From NCBI GenBank assembly GCA_946807835.1, contig OX327690.1:12868501-12932500 (forward strand): a DNA stretch of 64,000 nt. The letters are read 5' to 3'. Source of the DNA: Ailanthus altissimus (taxonomy: Eukaryota; Streptophyta; Magnoliopsida; Sapindales; Simaroubaceae). Shown piece by piece: positions 1 through 12,690 of this stretch. Position 1 is the stretch's first letter, and every line of letters starts with the position of its first letter. The notes beneath the pieces are model-generated. The model searched no databases. It was given only the letters and a program-made list of their open reading frames with translations, and had not been told where the DNA came from. The position numbers and the translations under genes were made by a program.

Positions 1-488
1 TGTTTTGCTTCACTTTCTCATGAATCTGCTTAATAAAATTAGCTTTCTTGTTGCCATTTAAGTTAACACGTTTACTCAAAGGTAGAGAAGTTAAATCCAA
101 AGGAGTTAATGGATTAAAACCATAAACAATCTCAAATGGAGAAAACTTAGTTGTAGACTAACACGATGATTATAGGCAAATTTAACATAGGGCAAATAGT
201 CTTCCTATGTTTTCAATTTTTTTTATATGATAGCACACAACAGAGTAGACAAAGTTCTATTTACTATTTTGATTTTACAATCAATTTGTGGGTGACATAT
301 AGGAGAGAACAATAATTTAGTTCATAAATTTTTCTATAAAGTCTTCCAAAAGTAGCTCAAGAACCGTGCGTCCTAATCAGAAACAATAGTCCTGGGCATG
401 CCATACAACCTTGAAAAATAAATCGTCTATATGTGATACATCATCAATTTTATGACATGCAATAAAATGTGCCATCTTAGAGAACCTA

Positions 489-1054
489 TCAACAACAACA
501 AAAAATTGAGTCTTTCCCCCTCTTACTCTTAAGTGAGCCCAAAACAAAATCTATAGAAACATCGACCCAATGTGCATTACAAATAGGGAGGGGTGTGTAT
601 AACCTATGTGGTTGATGTCTAAACTCAGTTTTTCTGCAAGTAATGCATCTCGCACAAATTCTCTCTACATCACGTTTTATATACGGCAAAAGAAATGCTT
701 ATGTAATACATCTAAAGTATTAGCTACCCCGAAGTGGCCCATCAAACCACCACAATGTGCTTCCTGAGCCAGTAATTCATGCAAGGATGAATATAGAACA
801 CATAATTTATTTTCTCGAAATAGAAAACCATCATGCAAATAAAACCTCTCACTCACCCTCTTAGTGCAATGTTTAAACAAGTCACCGAAATCAGAATCTG
901 TTGTATACAACTCCTTAATGTACTCAAATCTAAGCAATTTAGCATTAAGGGTTGAAAGTAATGCGTACCTGCGTGATAGTGCATCAGCAACTACTTTTTC
1001 TTTACCTTGTTTGTATTTGATCGCATAGGAGAATATTTTAATGAACTCTACCAT
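489..1054 (-). pseudogene. Ty3/gypsy RNase H end and integrase N-terminal part (element A)
   Basis: Two overlapping reading frames (677-1054 and 489-689) together resemble one polyprotein stretch broken by a frameshift. The first contains the RNase H end motif GKEKVVADALSRR followed by an integrase zinc-binding start (AHCGGLMGHFG). The second continues with the CARCITCRK pair of cysteines and the integrase core start [10 protein letters not shown]. In a live element this enzyme would insert the cDNA into the host chromosome. Here the frame break and missing remainder of the core make it a relic. Confidence 0.85.
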
Positions 1055-1508
1055 TGGGTATGGCGTCTATTCAACTTATGTTGCCCTTTTAAATGCTTTA
1101 AAGATTCATTATCTATATGAATCATAAAAATTTTTGACCACAGGTAGTGCTGCCAAGTCTCTAGAGTTCAAACCAATGTATATAATTCTTTATCATAAGT
1201 GGGATAGTTTAAGGCTGCCCCATTCAATTTCTCACTAAAGTATGTAACGGGTTTTCTCTTTTGCATCAACACGCCTCTAATACCTACACCTGAAGCATTA
1301 TACTCAATTTCAAATGTTTTAGTGAAGTTAGGTAAAACAAGTAAATGTGCATTAGTCTATTTTTCTTTGATGAGCTTGAATGCCTCTTCTTGCTCCTCTC
1401 CCCAATTAAACAGAATATTCTTTTTGATGAGTTCAGCTAAGGGTGCGGCTATATTACTAAAATTTCGTACAATCTTACTTGATCCACTAAAATAGGTGTT
1501 GATCAATC

Positions 1509-1916
1509 TTAAATTGCCTTCACATTTTTCTCGTTGACCTCAATCCCTTTAGCACTTATAATAAGACCAAGAAACACAAGCTTATCCATGCAAAATATAC
1601 ATTTCTTAAGATTAGCAAACAACCTTTCTTTCCTTAAAACCTCTAAAACAAGTTTTAAGTGTTCAACGTGATTGTTTAGGTTTTTGCTATAGATCAAGAT
1701 ATCATCAAAGTAGACAACTATAAATTTACCAATAAAACCACACAAACTATGGTTTATAAGTCTCATGAAAGTACATAATGCATTAGTTAATCCAAAATGT
1801 ATAACTAACCACTCATACAAACTATATTTTGTTTTATCTTTCATTCTAATCTGATGATATCCACTCTTGAGATTGATCTTATAAAACATACAAGACCTAT
1901 GCAGTTCATCTAACAT
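1509..1916 (-). pseudogene. Ty3/gypsy reverse transcriptase fragment (element A)
   Basis: A 135-residue frame covers the central reverse-transcriptase palm. It shows INLKSGYHQIRM, then the catalytic [11 protein letters not shown] box, then FLGLIISAKGIEV. These are the ordered conserved blocks of Ty3/gypsy polymerases. The catalytic aspartates are intact, but the flanking sequence on both sides is broken by stops (for example just downstream on the minus strand before the RNase H part), so no full enzyme can be made. Confidence 0.9.
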
Positions 1917-2829
1917 ATCATCTAATTAAGGAATAGGATGGTGATACTTTACCATAATGTTGTTGATGGCTCGACAATCAACACACATACTCCATGTCAT
2001 ATCCTTCTTAGGCACTAGTAACACCAAAACCACACAAGAACTCATACTCTCTCTAACATAGTCTTTTTTATTAGCTTGTTAACTTGTCATTGAAGTTTTT
2101 TTGTCTCTTCGGAATTACTTCTATAGGCTGGTCAGTTTGAAAGTGTTGCACTAGGTATAAAATTGATTTAATGTTTAATACCTTGAATTAGAGGTAAACC
2201 TGGAAAAACCTCATGGGAAAAGATATCCTTAAATTCTTACAAAAGAGAAATAATACTGCTCGACAAAAATCTGGCAAGATCGTTAGTGCACAAAAGGGTC
2301 TCTTTGTACATGAGTACTATGATGAGCTGTTATAAAAATAAAGCTCTTTTGATCTCACTTTTTTTTTTTGCAATGTAGTTGTATTTGTTTTTCTCTTGCA
2401 CTCACCAATACCATAACTCTCTCATTTTTCTTCTTATCCTCTTTCCTGCTTCTATCTTTCTCTTTTTCTCTCCTCTCTTTTTCTTTTCACTCAGCTTCAG
2501 TCTTTTTCTCTTTTTTTCTTTTCTCTTTTCACTCGCTTTTTATATCTTGAGTTAGTCTTCGAGAACTTATTTCAGAGTCAATGGTACAAGTGTTATAGGA
2601 TACTTTTTATGATAAAAAAGTGCCTATTGGTGTAACCATCATGCGTGACTCGTTGATCAATTTACCATGGTTGTCCCAATAAGATGTAGCATGTATACAT
2701 AAGTACCACATTGCAAAGCACCTCATCCTCATACTTGCCAATGAAAAATGCCACCAACACTTGTTTTGTTACCTTGACTTCACTATTATTTCTTAACCAT
2801 TAAAGTCGATACCATCGTAGATGTTTCAA

Positions 2830-2945
2830 GGTAGGTAGTTCCAATTTCTCTATTACTTCAGTGTTGGCATCATTGATGCAACTCCTACCATCAATTAAAA
2901 TGCTGCAAACTTTATTATTCATGAAACACCAAGTATAGAACAAGT
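2830..2945 (-). pseudogene. Ty3/gypsy aspartic protease remnant (element A)
   Basis: Minus-strand translation gives a stretch reading KVCSILIDGRSC followed by EKLELPTLK. This matches the usual plant gypsy protease context in which an active-site DSG/DGG triad is followed by a leucine-rich segment. Here the triad appears as DGR, so the catalytic glycine is altered. The piece is too short to be a gene, but its place between gag and reverse transcriptase is as expected. Confidence 0.65.
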
Positions 2946-4397
2946 TCTCTCATTGATTGTTTTCTTCTTCCTTGACTTGTGAGCTAAAAGCTCATCTTTC
3001 CACCAATGATTCTCATTCCACTGTATATTGCCCTTTATAGTCATCTTTAAGAGGTGGCATGTCATCTACTTTATCTTCTTGCTCATCTTTCAACTCAATC
3101 TCCTCTTAACCGTTGATTATCATCACTATTTTGTTTAGATATTTGCTAGCTATATATCCCTCTGCCTTGACATTTGAAGTACTAATATCACGATTTCTAG
3201 AAGTAGTGGATTGGTTTTACCTTATTTCAATGTTGTAATTTGTTTGACATCCTTAAAATGCTCAGACTAGACTTAGTTAATAGAATTTTATCTCGTTTAA
3301 GGGCTGGTCTTCATGAGCTTGTGGTAGCCATGTTTGATCCCCTCCTAACCATGCTTCTTCGTTTTAATTACTGTTCAACTTTGATGGCTTAGTGCACCAT
3401 ATTCGTTAACTCCACATAGTGCTGCATCTTTATCTTCATCTCCAATTTCAGATAAGCCTCGAGGTTATTTTTACTTTGAAAGGGTGAAATCTTCACCTTA
3501 ATACTTCCCAAGTCATCACCCCACCTAAGGCTTTCCCTCCTAGCATCTCTATCTCCATAACCACGTAAAAATTTTCCCTAGTTTATTAGTAGTTCGTCTA
3601 ACTCATCCAACTTCTCTCCATCTTCAACATATTCTCATTGTAGCCCTGGTTGCACTTGCCTAAGTGGTTTCTCAATAAAAGCGTTTTGATGTTGCCCTCT
3701 ATTTGTCAACCTATCCATCCTCTCATAAATTTGCTTCAATTCGATCCTCATCATCCACCTCATCTCACCCAACAACGCCTACAGCTATAAGTTCAGGTGG
3801 GTTGGTTGTTGTATCTCTTTGGTTGAGTTTTCTTTTTCATTGTGTAATATATTTAGAATCTAGAAAAACATGGTTAAGGACCTCATAAGCACTCTCTCAC
3901 GTGTTTCATTCAAGAAATTTACTCACTCTCATGTTTTGCACTAAAACAGCTTTTACCCTCTTATGTTCTTATTACTCTTGCCTGTTTCCACTCGTGTGTC
4001 TTCTTTCCACCCTTAATCAGACTCAAGAATAATCAAGATTCAAGTGAAAAATCAATATGAGAAGCAACTAGGACAAGTTATAAGATTCAAGAAGCAATCC
4101 TTAAAAAACTGAAACAAGCAATCAACATGGCAAAGACGGTTCAAATTGTTGGAAGACATATCAAAATTCAAAATTTTGATAAAAATTATTTTGCAACAAT
4201 TTTTTGGTTTCCTTTCCTTTTTTTAACCTTTCTTTCTTTCGTTTCTTTCTTTTCTTTTTATGTTTTTTTTAATATCAAAAATAAGAAATATGAATTAATA
4301 ACAAATTAGGTTTTTTCTTAACCAAAACAATTCACGCAAGATTCAATGGAACAATAAAGTAATTAAAGGGATAATTCAAAGTTGCATTGAAACCAAA

Positions 4398-4409
4398 GCT
4401 CTGATACTA
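4398..4409 (-). other. Primer-binding site of element A (initiator tRNA-Met type)
   Basis: The plus strand reads gctctgatacta, so the minus strand shows TAGTATCAGAGC. This is one mismatch from the 12-base initiator tRNA-Met primer-binding site common in plant LTR elements. It sits two bases from a TATATCA end that fits an LTR terminus. Confidence 0.75.
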
Positions 4410-4411
4410 AC

Positions 4412-5060
4412 TGATATAAACCCTGCCTACGATGTGACCAAACCTAACACCAAAATGTGAAATCAAACCCCCAAGATCTTTAAGACACAAGTTTGATGAG
4501 TCTTGAGCTATGACCTAGTAAGGCTAGAACCAAGACTATGGCTGGGTAGAGATGCCACACCAAGAAACCCAATGACACTTAAAAATCAAGGTGATAAGTC
4601 CGATTGTTTGAACGCCACAAGAATAATCTTGATAAGTTCAAAGTTCTTTTAAGAATGAAACAAGAACAAAAAAAACTCTCTAATATTATTTGGGAATGAA
4701 TATCTGAATCCATACAATAAGACAAATAAGCCTTTATATAGGCTGTAAAATCCTACTATAAACCTAATTCTAAAAGAGAAAGAATCATAATACATCAAAA
4801 CTTCTATAATTAAATCTGTAACAAATCTCTAAAATTTGGTAAGCAATTAAACCTTCAAAATATCTGCCTATATCAAATTTAAATTTGAAATTAATATCTT
4901 GAGCTTTCCAAAACTATATAGATCTTCCATTTGGCTCTTTTAGAACCTTAATTAAAGTGATTAGGTTCCCTTAAATCTGATTTAGACTTATTTGAAATAG
5001 AGTTGGGCTTATGTCGGGCCTCTATATGTTTGCCATCTCACCAACTAGTTGAATCAGCCC
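4412..5060 (-). repeat. Probable 5' LTR of element A (outer edge approximate)
   Basis: The inner boundary is set by the primer-binding site. A TATA-like tatataaagg on the minus strand lies near 4731-4741, as expected inside an LTR. The sequence is recognisably similar to 10601-11090 (shared gtgataagtc, a 'ccacaagaa...' block and aagaaagaact-like motifs), which sits in the same place in element C. I could not find the outer TG end or a target-site duplication. Confidence 0.5.
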
Positions 5061-6129
5061 TTTTAATGCTTCTTTAAAACACTTAGATCTAAGTCTTGTG
5101 ATTAGCTCACTTGGAAAGCTTAATGGATCATATATTGCTAGCCTTGAGCCCCTCTAAGACTACGTGTATCATAAGTCCCTCCAAGTCCACGTGTGAGTTC
5201 TTCATTTTGTATATATATAGGCTATTGTGCAGCTTTGTTTACATCAGTTTTGACATTGAGATAGCCAAAGAGGATAGTGATGAGGTTGTGTATGTTGTGA
5301 AAAGATTTATATTTACACCTACACAACTAAAAGAGTCTCAACGAAAGAAGATTTTCAAAGGAAAATGCTCAGTTGTCAACAAAATGTGCAAGATTGTTAT
5401 TGACAGTTGTAGCTGTGAGAACTTAGTATCTTAAAGCTTGGTTTATCATCTTAAACTCCAAAAATAGGTACATTTATCTCTGTATAGCATTGGTTGGATA
5501 AAAAAAAGGCATAACATACAAGTTACATAACAATATTAGTTGTTATCATCTTTGAGAAAGACTTACAAATCTAAAGTTCTCTGTGATGTTATAAAGATAG
5601 ATACATGCCATGTGTTACTAGGTAGGTCATAGTAGTTTGATGTTGATACAACTCACAAGGGGAAGGATAATATATATGTCTTTACTTGGGATCACAAACG
5701 AATAGATATGGTTCGAAACCAACAAGAGAACACTTTGCCAAAAGTAGTGGAGAATGTATTACTATTCATGGCTCTTAGAAAGGATGAGTTTGTGAATGAC
5801 ATGAAAAGTGCCAAAACCTATGCTATTCTAATAGTGAAAGGAGTAAAACAATTATAAAACCTGCACCTAAAAAGATTCAAGGCTTATTGGTATAATTTGT
5901 TGATGTAATGGCAGAACCAACACAATTATCTCCAATACGAGATATTCAACATTGCATTGATTTTGTTCCTAGAGATATCTTGCCAAATCTACTCCATTAT
6001 CGCATTAGCCAAAGGAGCATGAAATCTTAAAAGAGAAGGTAGAAGAGTTGTTATAAAATAGGTACATATGAGGGAGTATTAGTCCTTGTGTCATACCTTC
6101 CTTGCTTACTCTAAAGAATGATGGGAGTT

Positions 6130-6690
6130 GGAAGATGTGTATCGACAGTCATGCTATCAATAAAATAACCATGAGGTATCAATTTTCCATCCCAAGGCTT
6201 GATGACTTACTTGATCAGTTGAGTGGTACTTAATTATTCACCAAGATAGATCTGCACAATGGATATCACCAAATCATAATTGATGTAGGAGATAAATAGA
6301 AGCCAACTTTCGAAATAAATGATGGGCTATATGAGTGGCTAGTCATGCCATTTGGGTTATTTAACGTGCCAGTACATTCATGCACCTTATGACCTAAGTA
6401 CTCAAACCCTTTATGTCCTACTCTATTGTTGTCTATTTTGACGATATTTTGATCTATAGTAATAATATAGAGGAGCATCTTGATCATATTAGGCAAGTTC
6501 TAGTTGTGTTGAAAAAGAAGGAGCTGTTTGTAAACCTAAAGAAATGTGTATTTTTAACAGACAGACTAGTATTCTTAAGATTTGTTATAAGTAGTGAGGG
6601 AATTTACGTAGATGAAATAAAGGTGAAAGCCATTAGAAAATGGTCAAAAAAAAAATCATAACTGATGTAAAGAGTTTCCATGGCCTAGTA
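6130..6690 (+). pseudogene. Ty3/gypsy reverse transcriptase relic (element B)
   Basis: The stretch begins with [20 protein letters not shown], continues through [12 protein letters not shown], a stop, then FTKIDLHNGYHQIIIDVGDK, another stop, then [13 protein letters not shown]. After a frameshift it reaches the open 82-residue frame 6413-6661 with the catalytic [11 protein letters not shown]. It matches the reverse-transcriptase fingers and palm block by block. At least two in-frame stops and one shift make it non-functional. Confidence 0.88.
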
Positions 6691-7479
6691 ACTTTCTATC
6701 GTAGGTTTATCATAACTTTTAGCACTGTTGTGGCACCTATTACCAATTTCTTGAAGAAAGGCAAATTTCAATAAGGAGTGGTTGCTGATTATAGCTTCGA
6801 ATTGATCAAGGAAAAATTAGTTACAACACATGTTTTATCTTTGCCTAAATTTGCCAAAACTTTTGAGATTAAATGTGATGCAGCGGGATTAACATAGGGG
6901 CTATTCTTTCTCAAGAGAAGAAGCTCATTACATTTTTTAGTGAGAAGTTAAATGAAGCAGTAAGAAAAAAGTGGCCAACGTATTAGCAAGAATTCTATGT
7001 TGTGTTCTGTGCTTTCAAGACATGGGAGGTCTATCTTTTACCTAAAAAGTTCATTGTCTACTCTGATCACTAATCTCTTAAATACTTTCGTGGGTAAAAG
7101 CATATTGATCATATGTTATCTAGGTGGGCAACTTATCTTAAAAGATTTAATTATGTCACTATTTATAAAGCTAGATTTACTAATCGAATAGTAGATGCTC
7201 TAAGCCGTCATATCACTTGTTTCTATTTCTACTAAATTTTAGGTTTTGAACAACTCAAAGAGTTATATGAGAATGATGGAGATATTAATGATGTTTTGAC
7301 TAAGTACTTGATGAAGCAGCCCTTGGGTGAAAATTTGGTCCAATATGGGAATTTGTTTAAGGAGAGCAGATTGTGCAATCCAATGAGCTCATTACATGAC
7401 AAGGTGCTAAGAAAAATGCATTCTAGCAACTTGAGTGACCATACAAGTAAAGACAAGACTATAGTTGGCTTGGAGGAAC

Positions 7480-8460
7480 ATTAGTACTTGCTTCAGCTTA
7501 AAAAAGATGCTAGAAAGTTAGTGTAAATGTGGTCAACTTGTCAAACGAGAAATGAGCAATCAGAAAACACAGGATTATATATGCTTTTTTATCAATTCCT
7601 AATGCACCTTGGGATGACATCTCTATGGACTTTGTACTTGGTTTACCAAGAACCCATAAGGGAAGTGAAGCAGTATTTGTAATGGTTGATCAATTTTTTA
7701 AAATGTCACACTTCATTCTATATTGAAAAACAACAGATGCACATTATATAGTCAAGCTATTCTTTAAATAAATTATTTGTTTGCATGGTGTACCCCTTTC
7801 CATCACTTCAGATAAGGACAACAAAATTTTGGCATCCTTTTGGCTAACTTTATAGAAAAGGTTTTGGACTGAATTAAAGTTTTTTAGTACGATGTAGCCC
7901 TCTGATGGCCAAACAAAAATTGTGAACCGTTCTTTAGAAATTTTGATTAGATACATATGTGGAAACAAAATAGGCCAATGGGAATTTGCTTTGGCACAAG
8001 TTGAGTTTGCTTACAATAACTTAGTCAACTATTCTACTGAAATGAGTCATTTCTCTATTGTCTATACTAAAAGTCCAAGGCATGTTATAGACCTAGTCAA
8101 ACTTCTTTCTAATACAGATTCTAGTGCAGCTGCATTTGCTTTAATGAACACTTATTCAAAGTATTCCATGAGGTGCATCAATCCTTGCAAGAGAATAACC
8201 TCAAATACAAGACAGCTGTAGACAAGCATCGAAAGCATCAGGTGTTTGAGGTAGGTGATAAAGTGATGGTTTATTTATGCAATGAGATGCTATGTACAGG
8301 AGTTCATGGCAAGCTAAAGTAGAAACATTATAGTCATTTTAAAGTTTTGAAAAAGACCAATGACAATGCATATGTGATAGATTTACCCGATGATATGGTT
8401 ATATTAAAAACTTTCAACATAGTAGATATCTCCACCTATCATCTCGAAGGTAACTTATAA
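7480..8460 (+). pseudogene. Ty3/gypsy integrase relic (element B)
   Basis: The core start [19 protein letters not shown] (first catalytic aspartate) lies near 7610-7680 and is followed by [12 protein letters not shown]. The reading frame breaks, then resumes in 7922-8221 with QWEFALAQVEFAYNN, a typical integrase core end. The tail at 8221-8460 includes HQVFEVGDKVMVYL and a DLPDDM segment usual for gypsy integrase C-termini. Several stops and shifts separate these blocks. Confidence 0.87.
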
Positions 8461-8499
8461 GATCACTCGATGACAAGTTTTTTCTAAGTAGTGGAGAAT

Positions 8500-9055
8500 G
8501 ATGAAGTACAATAACCCATGGTTAACCAACAATATAAAGCCCAATATGAAACACAAGCCCAATTTGAAGTCAGTCATACTTAATGGAGTCAAAGAAACAT
8601 TAAATCTTTCATTTAGCTATTATAGTTGGTTTTAGTGCTCATCTAATATGTTTTGATATTTGTGTTATCTTGGAACTTTAATTTGGTTTTTTTTTTTATT
8701 CTTTAAGGAATGTTTCAAGTATTTAAACTAGTTACATCTATGTTTCAGTAGCTTTTTATGCTTAAAGAAAAGTAGAATTCTCTACTAAGAGTTTAGTTCA
8801 GATTTTCCATTTTCTGAGCTATTTTTTTTATTTTGTTAAACGATATCAACAACCCTCATCTTCGTGAACAAAATCATGAACCCATCAACTCTTGTACTAC
8901 ATCAACTTGGTTGGGAATCAAGTTTACCATTGCCTTGGCTGCCTTCTATATTTTGGCTCTTATATACTTCGACCTTGGACTTGGAATTAACCTACTCATC
9001 TTTTTTATTCCAATTTAGTTTTCAAGAGAATAAAGAACCCGAGTTCTGACTATAT
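8500..9055 (+). repeat. Possible 3' LTR of element B
   Basis: This stretch directly follows the integrase tail of element B and ends where minus-strand gag of element C begins. It is non-coding, AT-rich and lies where a 3' LTR is expected. I found no polypurine tract or matching 5' copy in the window, so its identity rests on position only. The small overlapping frames at 8833-9049 are not gene-like. Confidence 0.35.
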
Positions 9056-10585
9056 CTTTTGGAACTCTTCTTCGTGAGTTATTTTCTACCTTCATTGCCA
9101 TATGCACCATGTCATCCAACTCTACATAATGTTGTAATTCAACCACATTAGCAATATTATTATTCAAACCTTGCAAAAATTTGGCCATAATTGCCTTTTC
9201 ATCTCTGTTAACATTGGCTCAATCATAGCTATCTCCATTCTTTTATGGTAGTCTTCAATACTTTTGGAACCTTGAGTAAGGTTTTACAATCTTTGGTATA
9301 AATCTCTATAATAATGATTAGGGACAAATCACTTCCTTATAATAGCTTTCATCGTTTCCCATGTATCAATAGGCCTCTCACGATTCCTTCGCCTATTTAA
9401 AATAAACTAGTTCTTATAAACAATTGCATAATAAGTTCAACACCAGCTAACTTTACCTTCTTTTCGTCTGAATAGTTATGGCAATCAAAAACTAGCTCCA
9501 CCTTCTTTCCTATTCCAATTATGCAAGAGGATCATTTTTACCTTAGAATGAATCTTTAGCTTAATACTACCCAAGTCATAATCAACTTTATCTTCACGTT
9601 TTGCTTTATCTTATTTACCCCCCCCCCCCCTCCCTTTCTTACCATGTAAGAATCTATCCATATTGACATTGATGGCTTGGTTGTCATCATCTCTATAAAA
9701 AATAATATCATCATAGTAGCACGCCTATCATATCTTCACACATTAAGAGCTTCATGTTACTGCCCCTTTTGTAAATTGACCAATGTTAGTGTTTTGTCTC
9801 TTCAATTTGTCTCTAATTTCACCAAACATCAAGTTCATTGCTCAAATTATTGTTGCATCGCTTTGAGTATGAATGATTGATCTTCTATTTTCTCTTCAGC
9901 TATATTTTTATCTTTGTCTTTTGACATGTTTACAACTTGAAAAGATATAAGAAATAATCTCACAACAATCCTTCACATGTTTCTCTCAAAGAATACTCTT
10001 TAACACTTGTGTTTACACACTAAATTTTGGCTTTTCTCTTTGATGTTTCTCATAAACTCTTGCCTTTTACTACTCTTAAATCTCTTCTCTCAATTCTTTA
10101 TTGAACTAAATGAACCAAATCAAGAAAATAAACTTGTAATAACTCAAATACTAACAAATCATAGCAAATGAAACAAAAATATATTCGAATGATCAACAAC
10201 ACATGAAAGTACAAACTAGTAGTTTTAGGGGCTGCAGAACAAGGCACAAGCAAGAAACAATGAAATATAAAAAAAAGACTAGGAACACAAACTAGAATTT
10301 TGAAATTAAAAGGACGGAATTATAAGCTAATTGCAAACTTGTAATTCAAACTTGTACGAAATGGCAGTTTTTTTCCTTCCTTTTTTAAAATTGTTTTATT
10401 TTATTCTTTTTTATTTTCTTTTTATTTTTCTTTTTTTTTATACTAATAAAGAAGATCATAGAAGTTTATGCACAAGAAGTATATGAATGGTGAAATATGC
10501 CATCAAAGAAGAATTCAATGGGAAAGTGAGATAACAATGAAATAAATAAGAAAAAATATTTTAGGCAAACTTGATTTAGAGCCTA
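9056..10585 (-). mobile_element. Ty3/gypsy element C, gag region
   Basis: Minus-strand translation of about 9060-9200 gives NNIANVVELQHYVELDDMVH, a well-conserved plant gypsy gag block. More gag-like sequence follows to about 9660, then a non-coding leader to the primer-binding site. A run of cytosines lies at about 9619-9630. No polymerase remains: the element is cut off where element B's end begins. It appears to belong to the same broad family as element A. Confidence 0.7.
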
Positions 10586-10597
10586 GCCCTGTTACCA
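10586..10597 (-). other. Degenerate primer-binding site of element C
   Basis: The plus strand gccctgttacca differs at two of 12 bases from the complement of the initiator tRNA-Met primer site. It is followed three bases later by a tg that can be the inner LTR end. Confidence 0.55.
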
Positions 10598-10600
10598 AAT

Positions 10601-11090
10601 TGATGCGAACCCCACAAAAAAACTATGAGACCCGACAAGTAAATTATGGATTCCAAACCTTAAGAAAGCTAAATCAGGTTTTAGCACACATAAAAAGAGC
10701 AAAAACCTTGACTCAATGCCTATGAAAGACACGAACCATAGGTGTAATGAAAGATATTGATGCCACTCTCAAGAAAATGATGAGAATGTGAGTGATAAGT
10801 CAAATTTGAAATGTCACAAGAAAATATTCTTAAGTTCACAAGTTCATAAAAGCACCAAGAAAGAACTTAAATTTACAATAAATTAGCCTAGATAATGAAT
10901 TAAATAAACTAAATTTAGAATAAATTAATAATTTTAAAATAAATTAAATAAATTTAGTTTAATTTAAATTTAAAATGAATTAAATAAATCAAATTTAAAA
11001 TAATCTAAATAAATTTAATTTAATTTAAATTCAAAATGAATTAAACAATTCAAATTTAAAATAACTTAATTTAAATAAATTGAAAAAAAA
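10601..11090 (-). repeat. Probable 5' LTR of element C
   Basis: It begins tgatgcgaacccc, parallel to tgatataaaccct at 4412 in element A, and shares further short blocks with that LTR. From about 10860 to 11090 it becomes low-complexity sequence built from variants of aaataaattaaattta, probably an internal expansion or flanking AT-rich DNA. The outer boundary is uncertain. Confidence 0.5.
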
Positions 11091-11219
11091 TCATGTAGCC
11101 CCTCACCAATGACCGCCTAATTTATTTTATTTATTGATTTTAAATAAATAATTACAGTTTATTTAAAATGCATTTATTTTAATTTATTTAATTCATTGTC
11201 CAGACTGTTTTATTATAGA

Positions 11220-12690
11220 TATAAAATATTTTACACTTAGTGTTAATAAAGTACTTGTAACATAATGATTAAAATGCTTGATTTATACCTAAAGGTCTTG
11301 GGTTTTGAGTTCTACCAAGTACATATATTTATCCTTCTATTTTAAAAATATATACGGGTCCAAATTGCTTTGTTGTACCTAATGGTCCATATTACTTTAT
11401 CTTATTCATAAAAGGTATACACTTACATGGTCCAAATTGCTTATATTTTAAATATATATACAAGGTCGAAATGGTTTAAAAATATATACAGGGTCCAAAT
11501 TGCTTTTGTTGTACCTAATAGTTCAAATTACTTTATCTTATAAATAAAAGATAGGTATACTTACATGGTCTAAATTACTTCTATTTTAAATATATATACA
11601 GGATCGAAATGGCTTTTGTTATACTTAATGGTCTAAATTACTTTATCTTATATATAAAAAATAAATACACTTAACCTAATAGTCCAGATTACTTTATCTT
11701 ATATATAAAAAATATATACATTTAGTCTAATTGCTAAGGTGCTTGATTTTAATGCCAATGTTTTAGGTTTGAGCACACAATCTTATATATAAAAAATAGT
11801 TACACTTAACTTAATTGCTAAGATGCTTGTTTTGATGTAAAGGTCTTAGGTACGAGGAATATTATGTGCATGTGTTTTATTATTATATTTTTAAACCTAT
11901 TAAAGGTAAAATTGATATAACAATCTTAATACATGGGTATAATTGTGTTTTCATTAATTTTGACCAATTGAAAATAATTTTAAAATCTCGAAATGAATCT
12001 AACAATATTTTATACTTATAATTCTAATACTAGACCTTTAAAACCCCCTAACAGGTTGCCTACTATATATAATCTGGGTGTTTTTCTAATCTCAAAAATT
12101 GAATTTTTTCACTATAAAGGAATTAAAAATAACTTTAAATATTGAAACAAGTCCAACAGTATAATAGTTTTTGGAAAAAAGGTGAACTACCATGTTGATC
12201 TAATAATTCTTAGAATTTTTTTATTATTATTTATTAAAAAAATATTTGATAACTTTAAAATAGTATATTATATATAAAATTATGACATCTTTAGTTTAAG
12301 TTATAATTTTAAAACAAAATTGGTCAAGTTTTTTCTTGGTTGTATATATAAAAAAAAAAAAAAGAATAGTCACTTTTTTATTATTTTATTTATTTAATTT
12401 CTTCCTCTTGTAAAAAATAATTTTTTTTTAATAAACTATTGAACTATCTCACCTTCAAGTCACTCACTACCGTAAATCATGCCAAACATAAATATATTTA
12501 TTTTAATAATTAAAATACTTAATTTTGATACAATCTAATAATAGTTAAAATGTTTAATTTTGATCCAATGGTCTTAAATTTTAAATTTTAAATTCGAGTC
12601 TTATTATGTGCACGTGTTTCATTTTTATATTTTTAGACTCTTTAAAAATAAAATGGGTGCACAATCTTAATACAGAAACATAATTATACT
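11220..12690. repeat. AT-rich intergenic region with repeated modules
   Basis: No gene is visible. Between about 11340 and 11720 a degenerate unit of roughly 130-150 bp recurs (motifs 'ggtccaaattgctt', 'ctaatggtc', 'ttactttatctta', 'tatatataca'). A second module ('taaaatgcttgattt ... ggtctta ... ttatgtgcacgtgttt ... acaatcttaatac') appears at about 11250, 11730, 11810-11935 and 12530-12672. These are diverged copies of one repeat family of unknown type. Confidence 0.6.

Larger units (their letters stand above)
1..4397 (-). mobile_element. Ty3/gypsy element A, internal region, decayed
   Basis: On the minus strand the order is gag, protease, reverse transcriptase, RNase H, integrase, as in Ty3/gypsy elements. 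Gag-like sequence lies near 3290-3620 (FQSKNNLEAYLKLE). Protease-like sequence lies near 2830-2945 (CSILIDGRSC). Reverse transcriptase is at 1509-1916, RNase H end and integrase start at 677-1054, and integrase zinc-binding plus core start at 489-689. A primer-binding site follows at 4398-4409. Many stops and frameshifts show it is dead. The 3' part of the element lies beyond the window start. Region 2340-2560 is mostly a polypyrimidine tract on the plus strand. Confidence 0.85.
5111..8460 (+). mobile_element. Ty3/gypsy element B, pol relic
   Basis: The plus strand carries protease, reverse transcriptase, RNase H, integrase and integrase C-terminal pieces in gypsy order, broken by many stops. 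Protease remnant: 5240-5434 (CKIVIDSCSCENLVS; the active DSG is DSC). Reverse transcriptase: about 6130-6690, including the [11 protein letters not shown] box. RNase H end: near 7185-7210 (NRIVDALSRH). Integrase: about 7480-8220. The C-terminal tail continues to about 8460. The 5' LTR and gag were not found; the left part runs straight into the LTR of element A, which has the opposite orientation. Confidence 0.85.

Noticed and set aside
2368..2550. Open frame rich in Ser, Phe, Leu
   Set aside because: Translation of a polypyrimidine tract within a dead gypsy element.
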